Of a DNA stretch of 64,000 nt, positions 45,246 through 54,317 are shown piece by piece. Every line of letters begins with the position of its first letter. Position 1 is the first letter of the stretch. Position numbers and translations under genes: made by a program. A model generated the notes under the pieces. That model saw nothing but the letters and a program-made list of their open reading frames with translations. It had not been told where the DNA came from and made no database searches. Origin of the DNA: Paractinoplanes ferrugineus (GTDB lineage: Bacteria; Actinomycetota; Actinomycetes; Mycobacteriales; Micromonosporaceae); NCBI RefSeq assembly GCF_016862195.1, contig NZ_BOMM01000008.1, positions 62,001-126,000 of the forward strand, written 5' to 3'.

Positions 45246-46030
45246 AAGAACAGCCCGCGGCGCTGCGCCGACTGACGCAACCAGTTGTCGAGCTGGCCGG
45301 CCCAGTCGACGCGGTCCACGGTCGCGTAATCGACGTCGAACCGGCCGAACGCGTCGTGACCCTCGGTCAGGAAGCCGCCCCGCTTGTCGACCTCCAGTAC
45401 GACCTGGAGGTGCTGCGGCGTCGCGATGAAGGTCAGCTCCAACTGGTTGATCCCACTCGCGTACGCGGACGGCGGGTGGAACTCGATCTCCTGGTAGAAC
45501 GGCAGCTGCTGGTCCACCCCGTAGACCCGGCCGCGCTCGACGTCCGCCCGGCTGAACCGGAAACCCAGCCGCAGCAGAGCCTCGAGGATGCGCTCCTGAG
45601 CCGGTAGCGGGTGCACCGCGACGGCGTCCAGGTCCGACTTGTCGACCGCCCGCGACACCTCGAGCTCGGTCGTCAACCCCATCGTCATGCCGTGCAGATG
45701 CTGCCCGTACACCTCGGTGATCGGGGTTTCCCAAGGCACGTCGAAGCGGAACGGGACGTCATGCCGGGCGCCCGCCTCCAGCCGGAACGAGCCGGTCAGC
45801 CGCTGACGGTGGAACTCCTGATCGGTGTTGTACTCACTGTCACCGCTCTCGACCTCCACCCGGGTGATCAGGCCGACCGCGAGGTATTCCACATCGACGG
45901 CGTGGTCGCCGCCCTGGACATGCACCTGACCTTCGAGGAACCCGCCGGGACGGCAGTTGGGGTTGGTCAACACCGTCTCCACCGAAGGGCCGCCCACACC
46001 GAGCGCCTGCATCATTCGCTTGAAGACCAT
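45242..46030 (-). CDS. Spo0M-like arrestin-fold protein
   Basis: The 262-residue protein belongs to the Spo0M (sporulation-control) family with an arrestin-like beta-sandwich. Characteristic stretches are [34 protein letters not shown], the paired [13 protein letters not shown], and [10 protein letters not shown]. In Bacillus, Spo0M affects sporulation and division; in actinobacteria its role is unsettled. ATG 46030 has GAGGAGGAAA upstream. It is divergent from sigB across 234 bases that contain two adjacent inverted repeats, so joint control with the sigma factor is possible. Confidence 0.88.
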   Translation of the reverse strand: MVFKRMMQALGVGGPSVETVLTNPNCRPGGFLEGQVHVQGGDHAVDVEYLAVGLITRVEVESGDSEYNTDQEFHRQRLTGSFRLEAGARHDVPFRFDVPWETPITEVYGQHLHGMTMGLTTELEVSRAVDKSDLDAVAVHPLPAQERILEALLRLGFRFSRADVERGRVYGVDQQLPFYQEIEFHPPSAYASGINQLELTFIATPQHLQVVLEVDKRGGFLTEGHDAFGRFDVDYATVDRVDWAGQLDNWLRQSAQRRGLFF

Positions 46031-46110
46031 CGAACCGTTTCCTCCTCAGGGGCGTTTCACAAACATTATCGATGCGCCACAACACCCCAGAACCGGCATT
46101 ACGCCCACTT

Positions 46111-46141
46111 GTCGGCTTGCCGACCTCAGGGTTCTCCCTGA
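46111..46141. promoter_or_regulatory. Two adjacent inverted repeats between spo0M and sigB
   Basis: GTCGGCTTGCCGAC (46111-46124) and TCAGGGTTCTCCCTGA (46126-46141) are both perfect inverted repeats, separated by one base. They lie 81 bases upstream of the spo0M start and 124 bases upstream of sigB. They look like two operators for different dimeric regulators; I cannot name the binders. Confidence 0.6.
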
Positions 46142-46264
46142 TTCATGCCACCTGGACGCTTGCCTCACCTCCGTTTAACGCGTCCCAGGCCAAGCTATCG
46201 ATCACACCGGCGCGAAAGCGACTGGGACGCACGAGACGGTTATCAGCGGGGAGGGGACTGAAAG

Positions 46265-47254
<990 letters not shown>

Positions 47255-47269
47255 CGCCGGAAGACCAAC

Positions 47270-47308
47270 CTGAACGCCTGGCGAATCCTCCCCTTTCGCC
47301 GGGCGTTC
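47270..47308 (+). terminator. Terminator-like hairpin after sigB
   Basis: A 15-bp stem (47270-47284 with 47294-47308, one T-G pair) closes a nine-base loop 16 bases after the sigB stop. The T-rich tail is weak (CTGTTC). Confidence 0.7.
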
Positions 47309-47611
47309 AGCCTGTTCACGGGTTCTTATCAGCGCTCCCTTGTCGCCGGCGCTTCGTTTCGCCGGCCGCTTCTTCTCGTCGGCCGCTTCTTCTCGTCGGC
47401 TGGCCGGCGCTTTTTGGGCTCGCCGGTGCCGTGGCGCGTTTCCAGTGACCCTGTCTGTTCCGTGATCAGGCTGTCTCGCGGTCCGTTCCGTCGTTCAGGC
47501 GGGCTCGCCGTTCGATTCCCTGGTTCGGGCCGGCTCGCCGTTCGTTCTTTAGTTCAGGCGGGCTCGCCGTTCGTTCTTTAGTTCAGGCGGGCTCGCCGTC
47601 CGTTCCCTAGT
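47309..47611. other. Repeat-rich intergenic region
   Basis: No gene is seen. Two copies of GGCCGCTTCTTCTCGTC lie at about 47361-47396. From 47494 a 29-30-base unit repeats, described separately. The sequence is otherwise unremarkable GC-rich spacer between sigB and a convergent gene. Confidence 0.6.
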
Positions 47612-47639
47612 TCAGGCGGGCTCGCCGTCCGTGCCGGTT
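47494..47639 (+). repeat. Five tandem copies of a 29-30-bp unit
   Basis: Units start at 47494, 47524, 47553, 47582 and 47611. Each begins TTCAGGCGGGCTCGCCGT or a close variant. The last copy contains the stop and the final codons (DGEPA) of the minus-strand kinase-like/DUF2568 gene, so the array appears to have grown outwards from the 3' end of that gene. Confidence 0.92.
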
Positions 47640-47962
47640 CGGGAGGCGTGCAGGGCCCACCGGTTTCCGGCCGCGAGCACAGCGAGCATCGCCGCGAGGA
47701 CTAAGTGCCCGGTGGCGAGCAGCGCAGCCGTAGCCCCACCGAACACCACCCACTCCGGTACCAGCCGCAGCGGATCCGGGATCGGATGAGAAGCCTTGGG
47801 CGCGACCCACCGGCCCCACACGACCGCCGCGACGACGGGCAGCGCCACGGCCGCCAGAATCCGCACCCAGACGGCCCCCGGCACGTGCCACCCGCCGTAG
47901 GCGAGCGCGGCAAACGCACAGAGTTCCAGCCCGAACCGAAGCGTGAGGTTGAACCACCGCAC
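47612..47962 (-). CDS. Possible internally initiated DUF2568 protein
   Basis: On the minus strand GGAAGGAGGCGCT directly precedes a GTG at 47962 that starts RWFNLTLRFG, the exact beginning of the DUF2568 domain. A separate 116-residue membrane protein could therefore be produced from inside the fused frame. Elsewhere DUF2568 proteins are free-standing and small. Either this is an in-frame gene fusion that kept the old start, or both products are made. Confidence 0.45.
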   Translation of the reverse strand: MRWFNLTLRFGLELCAFAALAYGGWHVPGAVWVRILAAVALPVVAAVVWGRWVAPKASHPIPDPLRLVPEWVVFGGATAALLATGHLVLAAMLAVLAAGNRWALHASRTGTDGEPA

Positions 47963-48766
47963 AGCGCCTCCTTCCGTTCGGCCGGTTGCGCGTAACCGAC
48001 CGACCGCCGTGCCGACCTTAGCGATCTCGTCCGGCAACATGGTGAGCTGCCGCCGCCGAAATGCCGCCGCCTCGTCCAGCAACCGCAGCGGATCCCCGGG
48101 CGCCAACTGCAGAAAGAGCTCCATCATCGCCCCGGCTCCCGCGTTCAGCGGATGTTCGATCGCCCCGGTGGCCACCTGAGCCAGAATGAGCGCACTGAGC
48201 GCCGTGTCGAGATCGCCCGGCCCGTCTCCCGCGTTGCACCAGTCGATGACCACCGGCCCGCGCCGGCTGAGCAGCACATTCTCCGGATGCAAGTCGAGGT
48301 GAACGATCGTCTCGCCGTTCCCGCTCCCGCTGTTCCCGCCCTCGCCGCTGCCGCCCTCGCTGTTGTTGCCGCCGCCGCTGGTGCCGCCTCCGCCGCCGCT
48401 GCTGGTGCCGCCTCCGCTAGTGCCGCCTCCGCTAGTGCCGCCTCCGCCCCGGCTGTTGCCGCGTGGTGGCAGCTCGTGCAGTCGGCGCAGCAGGTCGGCC
48501 AGGATCGCGGTGGCGTCCGGGATGGACAGCTCGCCGGAATGCGCCGCCTGGGCAAGCGTCGGACCGTCGAGCCGCTCCATGACCATGTCGGTGCCGCCGG
48601 CCTCGAAAACCTCCGGCACCGGGTAGCCGAGTCCGCCGACGTAGGCCATGACTTCGGCTTCCCGCTGCACGTCAGTCCCGGTGCGATAGCGCCGCAGCAC
48701 CCGACTCACGTCGAGCGCGTAGACGTCCGCCTCACGTCCCGCAGCGAACGGCTCCCCAAGTTCCAC
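47612..48766 (-). CDS. APH-like kinase fused to DUF2568 membrane domain
   Basis: The N-terminal part is an aminoglycoside-phosphotransferase-fold kinase: GREADVYALD, catalytic loop VHLDLHPENVLLS and metal site VVIDWCNAGDG. Between LHELPPRG and the catalytic loop lies a 45-residue Gly/Ser/Thr insertion. The last 120 residues (from RWFNLTLRFGLELCAFAALAYGGW) form a DUF2568/YrdB-like domain with four hydrophobic segments and the conserved WGRWVAPKA. The join carries an internal ribosome-binding site and GTG (47962), so the DUF2568 part may also be made alone. GTG 48766 is used as start; the frame is open upstream but overlaps the acidic unknown. Kinase substrate unknown. Confidence 0.75.
   Translation of the reverse strand: MELGEPFAAGREADVYALDVSRVLRRYRTGTDVQREAEVMAYVGGLGYPVPEVFEAGGTDMVMERLDGPTLAQAAHSGELSIPDATAILADLLRRLHELPPRGNSRGGGGTSGGGTSGGGTSSGGGGGTSGGGNNSEGGSGEGGNSGSGNGETIVHLDLHPENVLLSRRGPVVIDWCNAGDGPGDLDTALSALILAQVATGAIEHPLNAGAGAMMELFLQLAPGDPLRLLDEAAAFRRRQLTMLPDEIAKVGTAVGRLRATGRTEGGAVRWFNLTLRFGLELCAFAALAYGGWHVPGAVWVRILAAVALPVVAAVVWGRWVAPKASHPIPDPLRLVPEWVVFGGATAALLATGHLVLAAMLAVLAAGNRWALHASRTGTDGEPA
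48300..48465 (-). repeat. Gly/Ser/Thr-coding microsatellite-like insert in the kinase
   Basis: The plus strand carries imperfect repeats of GCTAGTGCCGCCTCC and related GCC-rich units, coding GGGGTSGGGTSGGGTSSGGG on the minus strand. All are multiples of three and keep the frame. They sit just before the HLDLHPEN catalytic loop. Confidence 0.8.
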
Positions 48767-48788
48767 GTAGCCGACCTGTGCCCTTTTG

Positions 48789-49139
48789 TCAGTCGACCGC
48801 GTTGCTGCTGGCGTCGCTCGTGTAGCCGTCGACCGGAGTCTCCATCGCGCCCGTGGTCGCGTCGCCGGTGGTCGTGTTGGCCACGCCCGGACCCGACCGT
48901 GGACGCGTGCGGAAGCTGTTAGGGCCGGCCGTGCCACCGGTAGTGGTCATGATCCCGTGCTCAGGGTGCGGGCCGCCGTCCTGGAGCTGGTCGACATCGG
49001 TGCCGGCGGCGAGCGTGCTCGACAGGCCGTCCTCGTCGTCGCCCTTCTCCGGCCGGTAGGTGCTCGGCTCGTCGAAGATCCCGGGCCCATAGGCGCTCCC
49101 GGCGATCTCCCGCTCGATGCTTTCGTCCGAGTCGCTCAT
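48789..49139 (-). CDS. Small acidic hypothetical protein
   Basis: This unrecognised 116-residue protein is rich in Asp, Glu, Ser, Thr and Gly, with no signal peptide or membrane segment, and is probably disordered (MSDSDESIEREIAGSAYGPGIFDEPSTYRPEKGDDEDGL; EHGIMTTTGGTAGPNSFRTRPRS). GGAGGGAGA precedes the ATG at 49139, which supports translation. It ends 22 bases before the kinase-like gene and probably shares its transcript. Confidence 0.65.
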   Translation of the reverse strand: MSDSDESIEREIAGSAYGPGIFDEPSTYRPEKGDDEDGLSSTLAAGTDVDQLQDGGPHPEHGIMTTTGGTAGPNSFRTRPRSGPGVANTTTGDATTGAMETPVDGYTSDASSNAVD

Positions 49140-49328
49140 CCTGGTCTCCCTCCGAACATCCGGCCGTCGGCCGGCGGAGCCCGGCCTTCCGGGCCCTCGA
49201 GGCGGTTACCCATTCTCGGACGACCCTGGCATTCGCCGGTTGATCCGTACAGTGATTCGTGTCGCTCATCTTTGTGCCGTAACCCCCATCGGGTGTCTCC
49301 CACCGGCCGGCGGCGGCATGATGCCACA

Positions 49329-49979
49329 GTGCGCAAGGCGATCATTTTTGACCTGGACGGAACGATCCTCGACACGGAGACACCCGAGTTCGTCTCGTGG
49401 CAGGAGGTGTATGCCGCCCGCGGTGCGACCCTCGACCAATCGCTGTGGGCGCAGGCGATCGGCACCACCGACTCCGGTTTCGACCCGTACGCCCACCTCG
49501 AGAATCTGACCGGCGAGCCCGTGGACCGGCCGTCGGTCAGGGCCACCCGCCGGGCCCGCTTCGACGAACTGATGGCGGCCGCCGAGCCACGAGACGGCAT
49601 CGTCCCCTGGCTGGACGAGGCCCGCGATCTCGGGCTTCGAATCGGTCTGGCCTCCAGTTCCGGTCTCGCCTGGGTGACCCGTTTCCTGGAGGCGCTCGAG
49701 CTGCGCGATCGCTTCGAGGTGCTGGCCACCCGCGACCGGGTCAACCACAGCAAGCCGGCCCCTGACCTGTACGAACTGGCGCTGAGCGAGCTGGGGGCGC
49801 AACCCGCCGAGGCGCTGGCGGTGGAGGATTCCCCCAACGGTGTGGCGGCGGCCAACGCAGCCGATGTCTTCTGCGTCGCGGTCCCCAACCCGATGACCGT
49901 CGGCCTCGCCCTGCCCGGCGCGAACGTGGTGCTGGGCTCGCTGGCCGACCGTCGGCTGCGTGACTTCCTCGACGCCTGA
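49329..49979 (+). CDS. HAD-family phosphatase/phosphomutase
   Basis: This HAD subfamily IA hydrolase of 216 residues resembles beta-phosphoglucomutase and phosphoglycolate-type phosphatases. Motif I is FDLDGTILDTETPE (nucleophile Asp and acid Asp two residues later), motif II is GLASSSGLAW, motif III Lys is in NHSKPAPDLYELAL, and motif IV is AVEDSPNGVAAA. A helical cap lies between motifs I and II. The GTG at 49329 starts directly at RKAIIFDLDG; no strong ribosome-binding site is seen. The natural substrate is unknown. Confidence 0.88.
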   Translation: MRKAIIFDLDGTILDTETPEFVSWQEVYAARGATLDQSLWAQAIGTTDSGFDPYAHLENLTGEPVDRPSVRATRRARFDELMAAAEPRDGIVPWLDEARDLGLRIGLASSSGLAWVTRFLEALELRDRFEVLATRDRVNHSKPAPDLYELALSELGAQPAEALAVEDSPNGVAAANAADVFCVAVPNPMTVGLALPGANVVLGSLADRRLRDFLDA

Positions 49980-49992
49980 GCCGCCCAGAACG

Positions 49993-52323
49993 TCACGACG
50001 CCTCCCGAGGCAGTCCCACCCGGTGCAGACCGGAACGGGCGGGGAGGACGCTGCCCGCCAGTGCCAGGATCAAGCAGGTCCCGATCGCGAGGAGTGCTGT
50101 CGGCCAGGGCACCGCCAGTGCTACCTCGCTGCCGGTCTGCGAACGCAATCCGGCCGTGGAGCCCCACAGCGCGACCATAGCGGCGCCACCGCCGAGGGCC
50201 GCGCCGATCGTGACGACCAGTGCCGACTCCCCGGCAACCGCCAGCAGGACCTGGCGTGGTGTGGCCCCGGCCAGCCGCAGCAGGCGATAGTCGGGGGCGC
50301 GGCGGGAGGTGGCCATGAAAAGTGTGCTGGCCACCGCCAAGGCGCCGTAGCCAACGGACACCCCGATCAGCAGCAGGGTGAAGATCCAGACCAGCCGGTC
50401 TTCCTCGGCGTCGGCTTGTCGCGCATAGGTGGCGACGTCGACCACTCGCGCGCCTGTCTTCCTGGCCGTGGTCGCGGTCGGCCATCCGCCGGAGCGCAGC
50501 GGCAGGGCTGCGGCCAATGCCGACGGATCGTGCTCGCGAACCACCGCGCGGCTCAACAGGATCTCCGCCGGCGCCGTGCTGTTCGCGGCGATCTCGACGA
50601 TTCTCAACCGGTGCTCGGTCCCGTCGGCGAACGTCACCTCTATCGAATCGCCGCGTGCGACCTTCATCTGCGCCGCTCGCGACTCGTTGAGGACCATCGC
50701 GTCCGGGGCGTTGAGCGCCCTGGCCTCGACGGCAGCCGGGTCGAGGCCGACTGCTGCGACCACGGTGCGGCTCAGGTAGAGACTCGTCGGTAGCGGCGCT
50801 GTCCCGGCGACGGCGTCGGTCAGCCCCGGCGTGCCGTCGGGCACCAGGACCGTACCGGCTGCGGCCTGGTCCACACGATGATTCGCGTAGGCCGCCGTTG
50901 ACGTCTGCACATTGCCCGCGATGAAGACCGCGAACGCGACGGTCAGGAGCACGGGCGCGGCCGTCGAGGCAGTGCGGCGGGCGCCGGTCAGCGCGCTCTC
51001 CCGCATGACGGTGCCGAGCGGGCCGCGGGCCGGCCGCAGGATCACCCACACCATGAGCGGGACCGCCGCTGGTGCCAGCACGGTCGCGGCGACGATCAGT
51101 GCCATCACACCCAGAAGCGCGAGCGATGCCAGGTCGCTGAGACTGTCTGTGGCCAGCGTGGCAACACCTGCCGTCAACCCGGACGCGGCGAGGAACAAGC
51201 CGACTGTCCAACGTGTCCCGCTCATCGGGCGGTCCTCGACGGCGGCCTGCCGGAGCGCCTCGAGCGGCCCGATTCGGGATGCGCGGCGCGCGGCGATCGA
51301 CGAACCGGCGACGGCGATGACCGGGCCGGCCAGCAGACCCGCCAACGACGGCCAGAAATGTAGGCCGACCGCGAACGATTCCGGCTCGAAGCCGGCGTCG
51401 ATCAGCACCCGGCCGATCGCCGGTGCGAGGACCACGCCGAGGGCCGTGCCGGCTGTTCCGGCGACGGTGCCGACGACTGTCGCCTCGCGGATGACTAGCA
51501 GGCGAACCTGTCGCGGCGTGGCGCCGGTGGCCCGCAGCAGACCGAACTCCCGGCGTCGCTGATGAACGGTGAGGGCGGACGTCGATGCGATCACGAACAC
51601 GCAGGCGAACGCCGACAGCGCGGCCATGGCCGACAACACCTGCATGCCGATCCACCGGATGCGGGCGTCGGTGCGCGCCTCCAGGTCGCCGAGACCGGCA
51701 CCGTGCAACACGGTGGCCCCGGGGACAACCCGTCGGACCTGGTCCGGGTCGGGGTGTCCGGTCAAGCCGACAAGGCGGACCCCCGGCCCCAGCACGGCGG
51801 CCACAGCGTCGGAGACGTAAAGACGATCCGCGGTGAGCAAGCCGCTGACGGTCCACTGTGCTGGGCCGACCGAGGTGAGGACAGTGATTGTGCCGCCGAC
51901 CGGGACACCCCAGTCGCCGGGGATCGCGATCTCGTGGCCGGACCGTGGCGGCCGGCCGGCTATGAGCGAATCGGACGCGAGTGCGGCACTCGCCCAGCCG
52001 TGCGCTTGCTGGACGGTCTCAGCGGGTCTGCCGTCGAGTGTCGGCTGTGCGTAGAACGACCTGTCGGCAACCGCGGCGGTCACCCCGGAGAGGGCGGTGA
52101 GCCAGGCGACGATCTGGGCCGCCGCGGCTGAAGACCACGGACGGGATTCCGGAAACGGATCGACCGGGGTTACCACGCCCGGACTTCGGACGGCCACCGT
52201 CACTGCCGCGAACCGGTCGGGGACTCGCGGTTTCGCCGAGGCGAGCAGGGTCAGCGTGAGTGCGAGCACCGCCGTACCGAAAAGGACCGCGACGAAGGCA
52301 CCCAGCCGGTCTCGCGTCAGCAT
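49993..52323 (-). CDS. FtsX-family ABC transporter permease
   Basis: The 776-residue protein is a MacB/FtsX-type permease with two FtsX cores. It starts with a membrane helix (LGAFVAVLFGTAVLALTLTLLASA), then a large extracytoplasmic domain. The first core is near residues 230-350 (LSAMAALSAFACVFVIASTSALTVHQRRREFGLLRATGATPRQVRLLVIRE) and the second near 640-765 (LLIGVSVGYGALAVASTLFMATSRRAPDYRLLRLAGATPRQVLLAVAGE). The LLRATGATPRQV and LLRLAGATPRQV elements are the coupling motifs. It overlaps the 3' end of its ATPase by seven bases. Likely exports or responds to an antibiotic, lipid or peptide. Confidence 0.9.
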   Translation of the reverse strand: MLTRDRLGAFVAVLFGTAVLALTLTLLASAKPRVPDRFAAVTVAVRSPGVVTPVDPFPESRPWSSAAAAQIVAWLTALSGVTAAVADRSFYAQPTLDGRPAETVQQAHGWASAALASDSLIAGRPPRSGHEIAIPGDWGVPVGGTITVLTSVGPAQWTVSGLLTADRLYVSDAVAAVLGPGVRLVGLTGHPDPDQVRRVVPGATVLHGAGLGDLEARTDARIRWIGMQVLSAMAALSAFACVFVIASTSALTVHQRRREFGLLRATGATPRQVRLLVIREATVVGTVAGTAGTALGVVLAPAIGRVLIDAGFEPESFAVGLHFWPSLAGLLAGPVIAVAGSSIAARRASRIGPLEALRQAAVEDRPMSGTRWTVGLFLAASGLTAGVATLATDSLSDLASLALLGVMALIVAATVLAPAAVPLMVWVILRPARGPLGTVMRESALTGARRTASTAAPVLLTVAFAVFIAGNVQTSTAAYANHRVDQAAAGTVLVPDGTPGLTDAVAGTAPLPTSLYLSRTVVAAVGLDPAAVEARALNAPDAMVLNESRAAQMKVARGDSIEVTFADGTEHRLRIVEIAANSTAPAEILLSRAVVREHDPSALAAALPLRSGGWPTATTARKTGARVVDVATYARQADAEEDRLVWIFTLLLIGVSVGYGALAVASTLFMATSRRAPDYRLLRLAGATPRQVLLAVAGESALVVTIGAALGGGAAMVALWGSTAGLRSQTGSEVALAVPWPTALLAIGTCLILALAGSVLPARSGLHRVGLPREAS

Positions 52324-53051
52324 GTCGCCTCCACCGCCGCCATGCGGGCGGCGATCGACTCGGCCGAGTCGGCCTCGAGCCGGTCGATGAGACGGCCGTC
52401 GGCCAACAGCAACACGTGATCGGCGACCGCGGCAGTGACCGGATCATGGGTGACCATCACGACCGTCTGGCCGCGCTCGTCGACCAACTCACGGAGCAGG
52501 GCGAGGACCTGGCGTGAGGTCCGCCCGTCAAGAGCACCGGTCGGCTCGTCGGCGAAGAGCACAGCCGGCCGGGTGAGCAGGGCGCGGGCGATCGCAACCC
52601 GCTGCTGCTGACCGCCCGAGAGCTGGGCCGGACGGTGCCGGGCACGCTCGGTCAGGCCGACCCGGGCCAGCGCGGCGGTCAGCTCGGCCTCGTCGACCCG
52701 GCGGCCCGCCAAGCGAGCGGGAAGAGCGACATTCTGCGCGGCGGTGAGCGATGAGATCAGGTTGAACGCCTGGAAGACGAAGCCCACGCGCTCACGACGC
52801 AGCACGGTCAGTTCGGTCTCGTCGTGCTCGCCCAGCCGCACGCCGTCGAGCACCACCTCGCCGGAAGTCGGCCGTTCCAGGCCGGCGGCGCAATGCAGCA
52901 ATGTGGACTTGCCCGAACCGGAGGGCCCCATCACGGCGGTGAACGTGCCCGCGGGAAGGTCGACGGTGACGCCGTCGAGGGCGGTCACCGGGTCGGGACC
53001 GGCGCGGAACTCCATGCGCAGTTCGTTCAGCGAGACCATCGGTGTCGTCAT
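52317..53051 (-). CDS. ABC transporter ATPase (MacB/LolD type)
   Basis: The 244-residue ATPase partner of the FtsX permease has Walker [11 protein letters not shown]-loop [13 protein letters not shown], signature LSGGQQQR, Walker [14 protein letters not shown] and switch His in [10 protein letters not shown]. This branch works with FtsX-like permeases in mechanotransmission or export of peptides, lipids and drugs. It is the first gene of the leftward pair. Its start lies 120 bases from the divergent sensor kinase, with repeated operator-like sites between. Confidence 0.93.
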   Translation of the reverse strand: MTTPMVSLNELRMEFRAGPDPVTALDGVTVDLPAGTFTAVMGPSGSGKSTLLHCAAGLERPTSGEVVLDGVRLGEHDETELTVLRRERVGFVFQAFNLISSLTAAQNVALPARLAGRRVDEAELTAALARVGLTERARHRPAQLSGGQQQRVAIARALLTRPAVLFADEPTGALDGRTSRQVLALLRELVDERGQTVVMVTHDPVTAAVADHVLLLADGRLIDRLEADSAESIAARMAAVEATC

Positions 53052-53087
53052 GGCTGTTGACGATTCCGCTCGGACGGGCCGGTGTAG

Positions 53088-53136
53088 TCAGACCGTGGTC
53101 CAGAGTTGAGAGACCGAACTTCAGACCGTGGTCTGA
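53088..53136. promoter_or_regulatory. Repeated TCAGACCGTGGTC operator-like sites
   Basis: TCAGACCGTGGTC occurs at 53088-53100 and, as the full palindrome TCAGACCGTGGTCTGA, at 53121-53136, starting 33 bases apart (about three helical turns). A further AGACCG half-site lies at 53111. They sit between the divergent ABC and two-component genes, so the adjacent NarL-type regulator is the natural candidate binder. Confidence 0.75.
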
Positions 53137-53171
53137 CGCGCTCCTCGTCATCCGTCATTACTGTCTCGGGC

Positions 53172-54317
53172 ATGACCGCAGCCGTGCCTTCCCCGCTCCT
53201 CCGGGGGCTCAGCCGTGGCCAGTTGATCGCGTTGGACGCGGCGCTGGCCGTGGGGGCCGCGCTGCTCGGATTCCTCGCCGCTATCGAGGGTCCGGTGCCG
53301 ACGCATCCCGGCTGGCACGAGCCGCCCTCGGTGTCGGTGCTCTTCGGCGTTCTGCTCGGAGTGCCGGTCGCGCTCCGGCGAATCCGGCCGGTGGCAGCGG
53401 CTTCGGGCGCACTCGTACTGACCGTGGCCGCGGCTGCCACGGGCGTTGTCCCCGACTATGCCGGCCTCGCTCCGACGGTTGTGGTCGGGCTGGTTCTCTA
53501 CACGGTCGGCACCGAGCTCGACCGGCGCCGGTCGGTGCCGATCGTCGTCGTCGGCCTGGTCGCGGTCGCTGTGGTGTTCGGGTGGGTGGCCCGGCAACCG
53601 TTCGAGGTGCTGCTGGTGACGTGGGTTCTCGGTGCATGCTGGGCGGTCGGGCGCACCGTTCGGGAGCGTCGTGCCTACGCCGCCCGAGCCGCGAGGCAGG
53701 CCACCGAGTTGGCGCTCGGCGAGGAACGCCTGCGCATCGCCCGGGACCTGCACGACATCGTCGCGCACAGCATGAGCGTGATCGCGGTTCGGGCCACTGT
53801 GGCCGATCATGTCGCCGACGCCAACCCGCAGCAGATGCGGGAGTCGCTGCAGGTCATCGCCGCCACCAGCAGGGAGGCGTTGGCCGAGCTGCGCCGAGCC
53901 CTGGCCGCGTTGCGCACCGAGGCGGTCGTGACCCCGGCGCCGGGGCTGGCCGATCTCGGTGGGTTGATCGGGGCGGCCCGCACCGCCGGCTTGGCCGTCG
54001 ACCTGGATGTGCGTGGTGATGAGGTTCTGCCGGATGGACTTGAACTTGCAGTGTTCCGTCTGGTGCAGGAAGCGCTGACCAATGTGCTCAAACACGCTCA
54101 CGCCACCGCGTGCCGGGTTCAGATCGACATCGGGCCGGACGAGGTTCGCGTCGAAGTGAGCGACGACGGCACAGCCGCACCGCGGGCGAGCGGGATTGCC
54201 GGCCAGGGACTCGTCGGGATGCGGGAGCGGGCGGCGCTGTTCGGGGGCGAGCTCGCGGCCGAACCGCGGGCGCAGGGCGGTTGGCTTGTCGCGGCGACGC
54301 TTCGACGTGCGACATGA
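53172..54317 (+). CDS. NarL/DesK-type sensor histidine kinase
   Basis: This 381-residue sensor has five to six N-terminal membrane segments (to about residue 175), then the HisKA_3 dimerisation domain with ERLRIARDLHDIVAHSMSVIAVRA, where the His of DLHD is phosphorylated, and a C-terminal HATPase with EALTNVLKHAHATACRV, VSDDGT and GLVGMRERAALFGGEL. With little extracytoplasmic sequence it may sense within the membrane or through the neighbouring FtsX transporter. ATG 53172 gives the membrane-first start. The stop overlaps the response regulator start by four bases (ATGA). Confidence 0.92.
   Translation: MTAAVPSPLLRGLSRGQLIALDAALAVGAALLGFLAAIEGPVPTHPGWHEPPSVSVLFGVLLGVPVALRRIRPVAAASGALVLTVAAAATGVVPDYAGLAPTVVVGLVLYTVGTELDRRRSVPIVVVGLVAVAVVFGWVARQPFEVLLVTWVLGACWAVGRTVRERRAYAARAARQATELALGEERLRIARDLHDIVAHSMSVIAVRATVADHVADANPQQMRESLQVIAATSREALAELRRALAALRTEAVVTPAPGLADLGGLIGAARTAGLAVDLDVRGDEVLPDGLELAVFRLVQEALTNVLKHAHATACRVQIDIGPDEVRVEVSDDGTAAPRASGIAGQGLVGMRERAALFGGELAAEPRAQGGWLVAATLRRAT

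Noticed and set aside
49136..51856. Minus-strand frame of about 900 codons across the HAD gene and FtsX permease
   Set aside because: Out of frame with the clear FtsX permease on the same strand and antisense to the HAD gene; Arg/Pro/Gly-rich.
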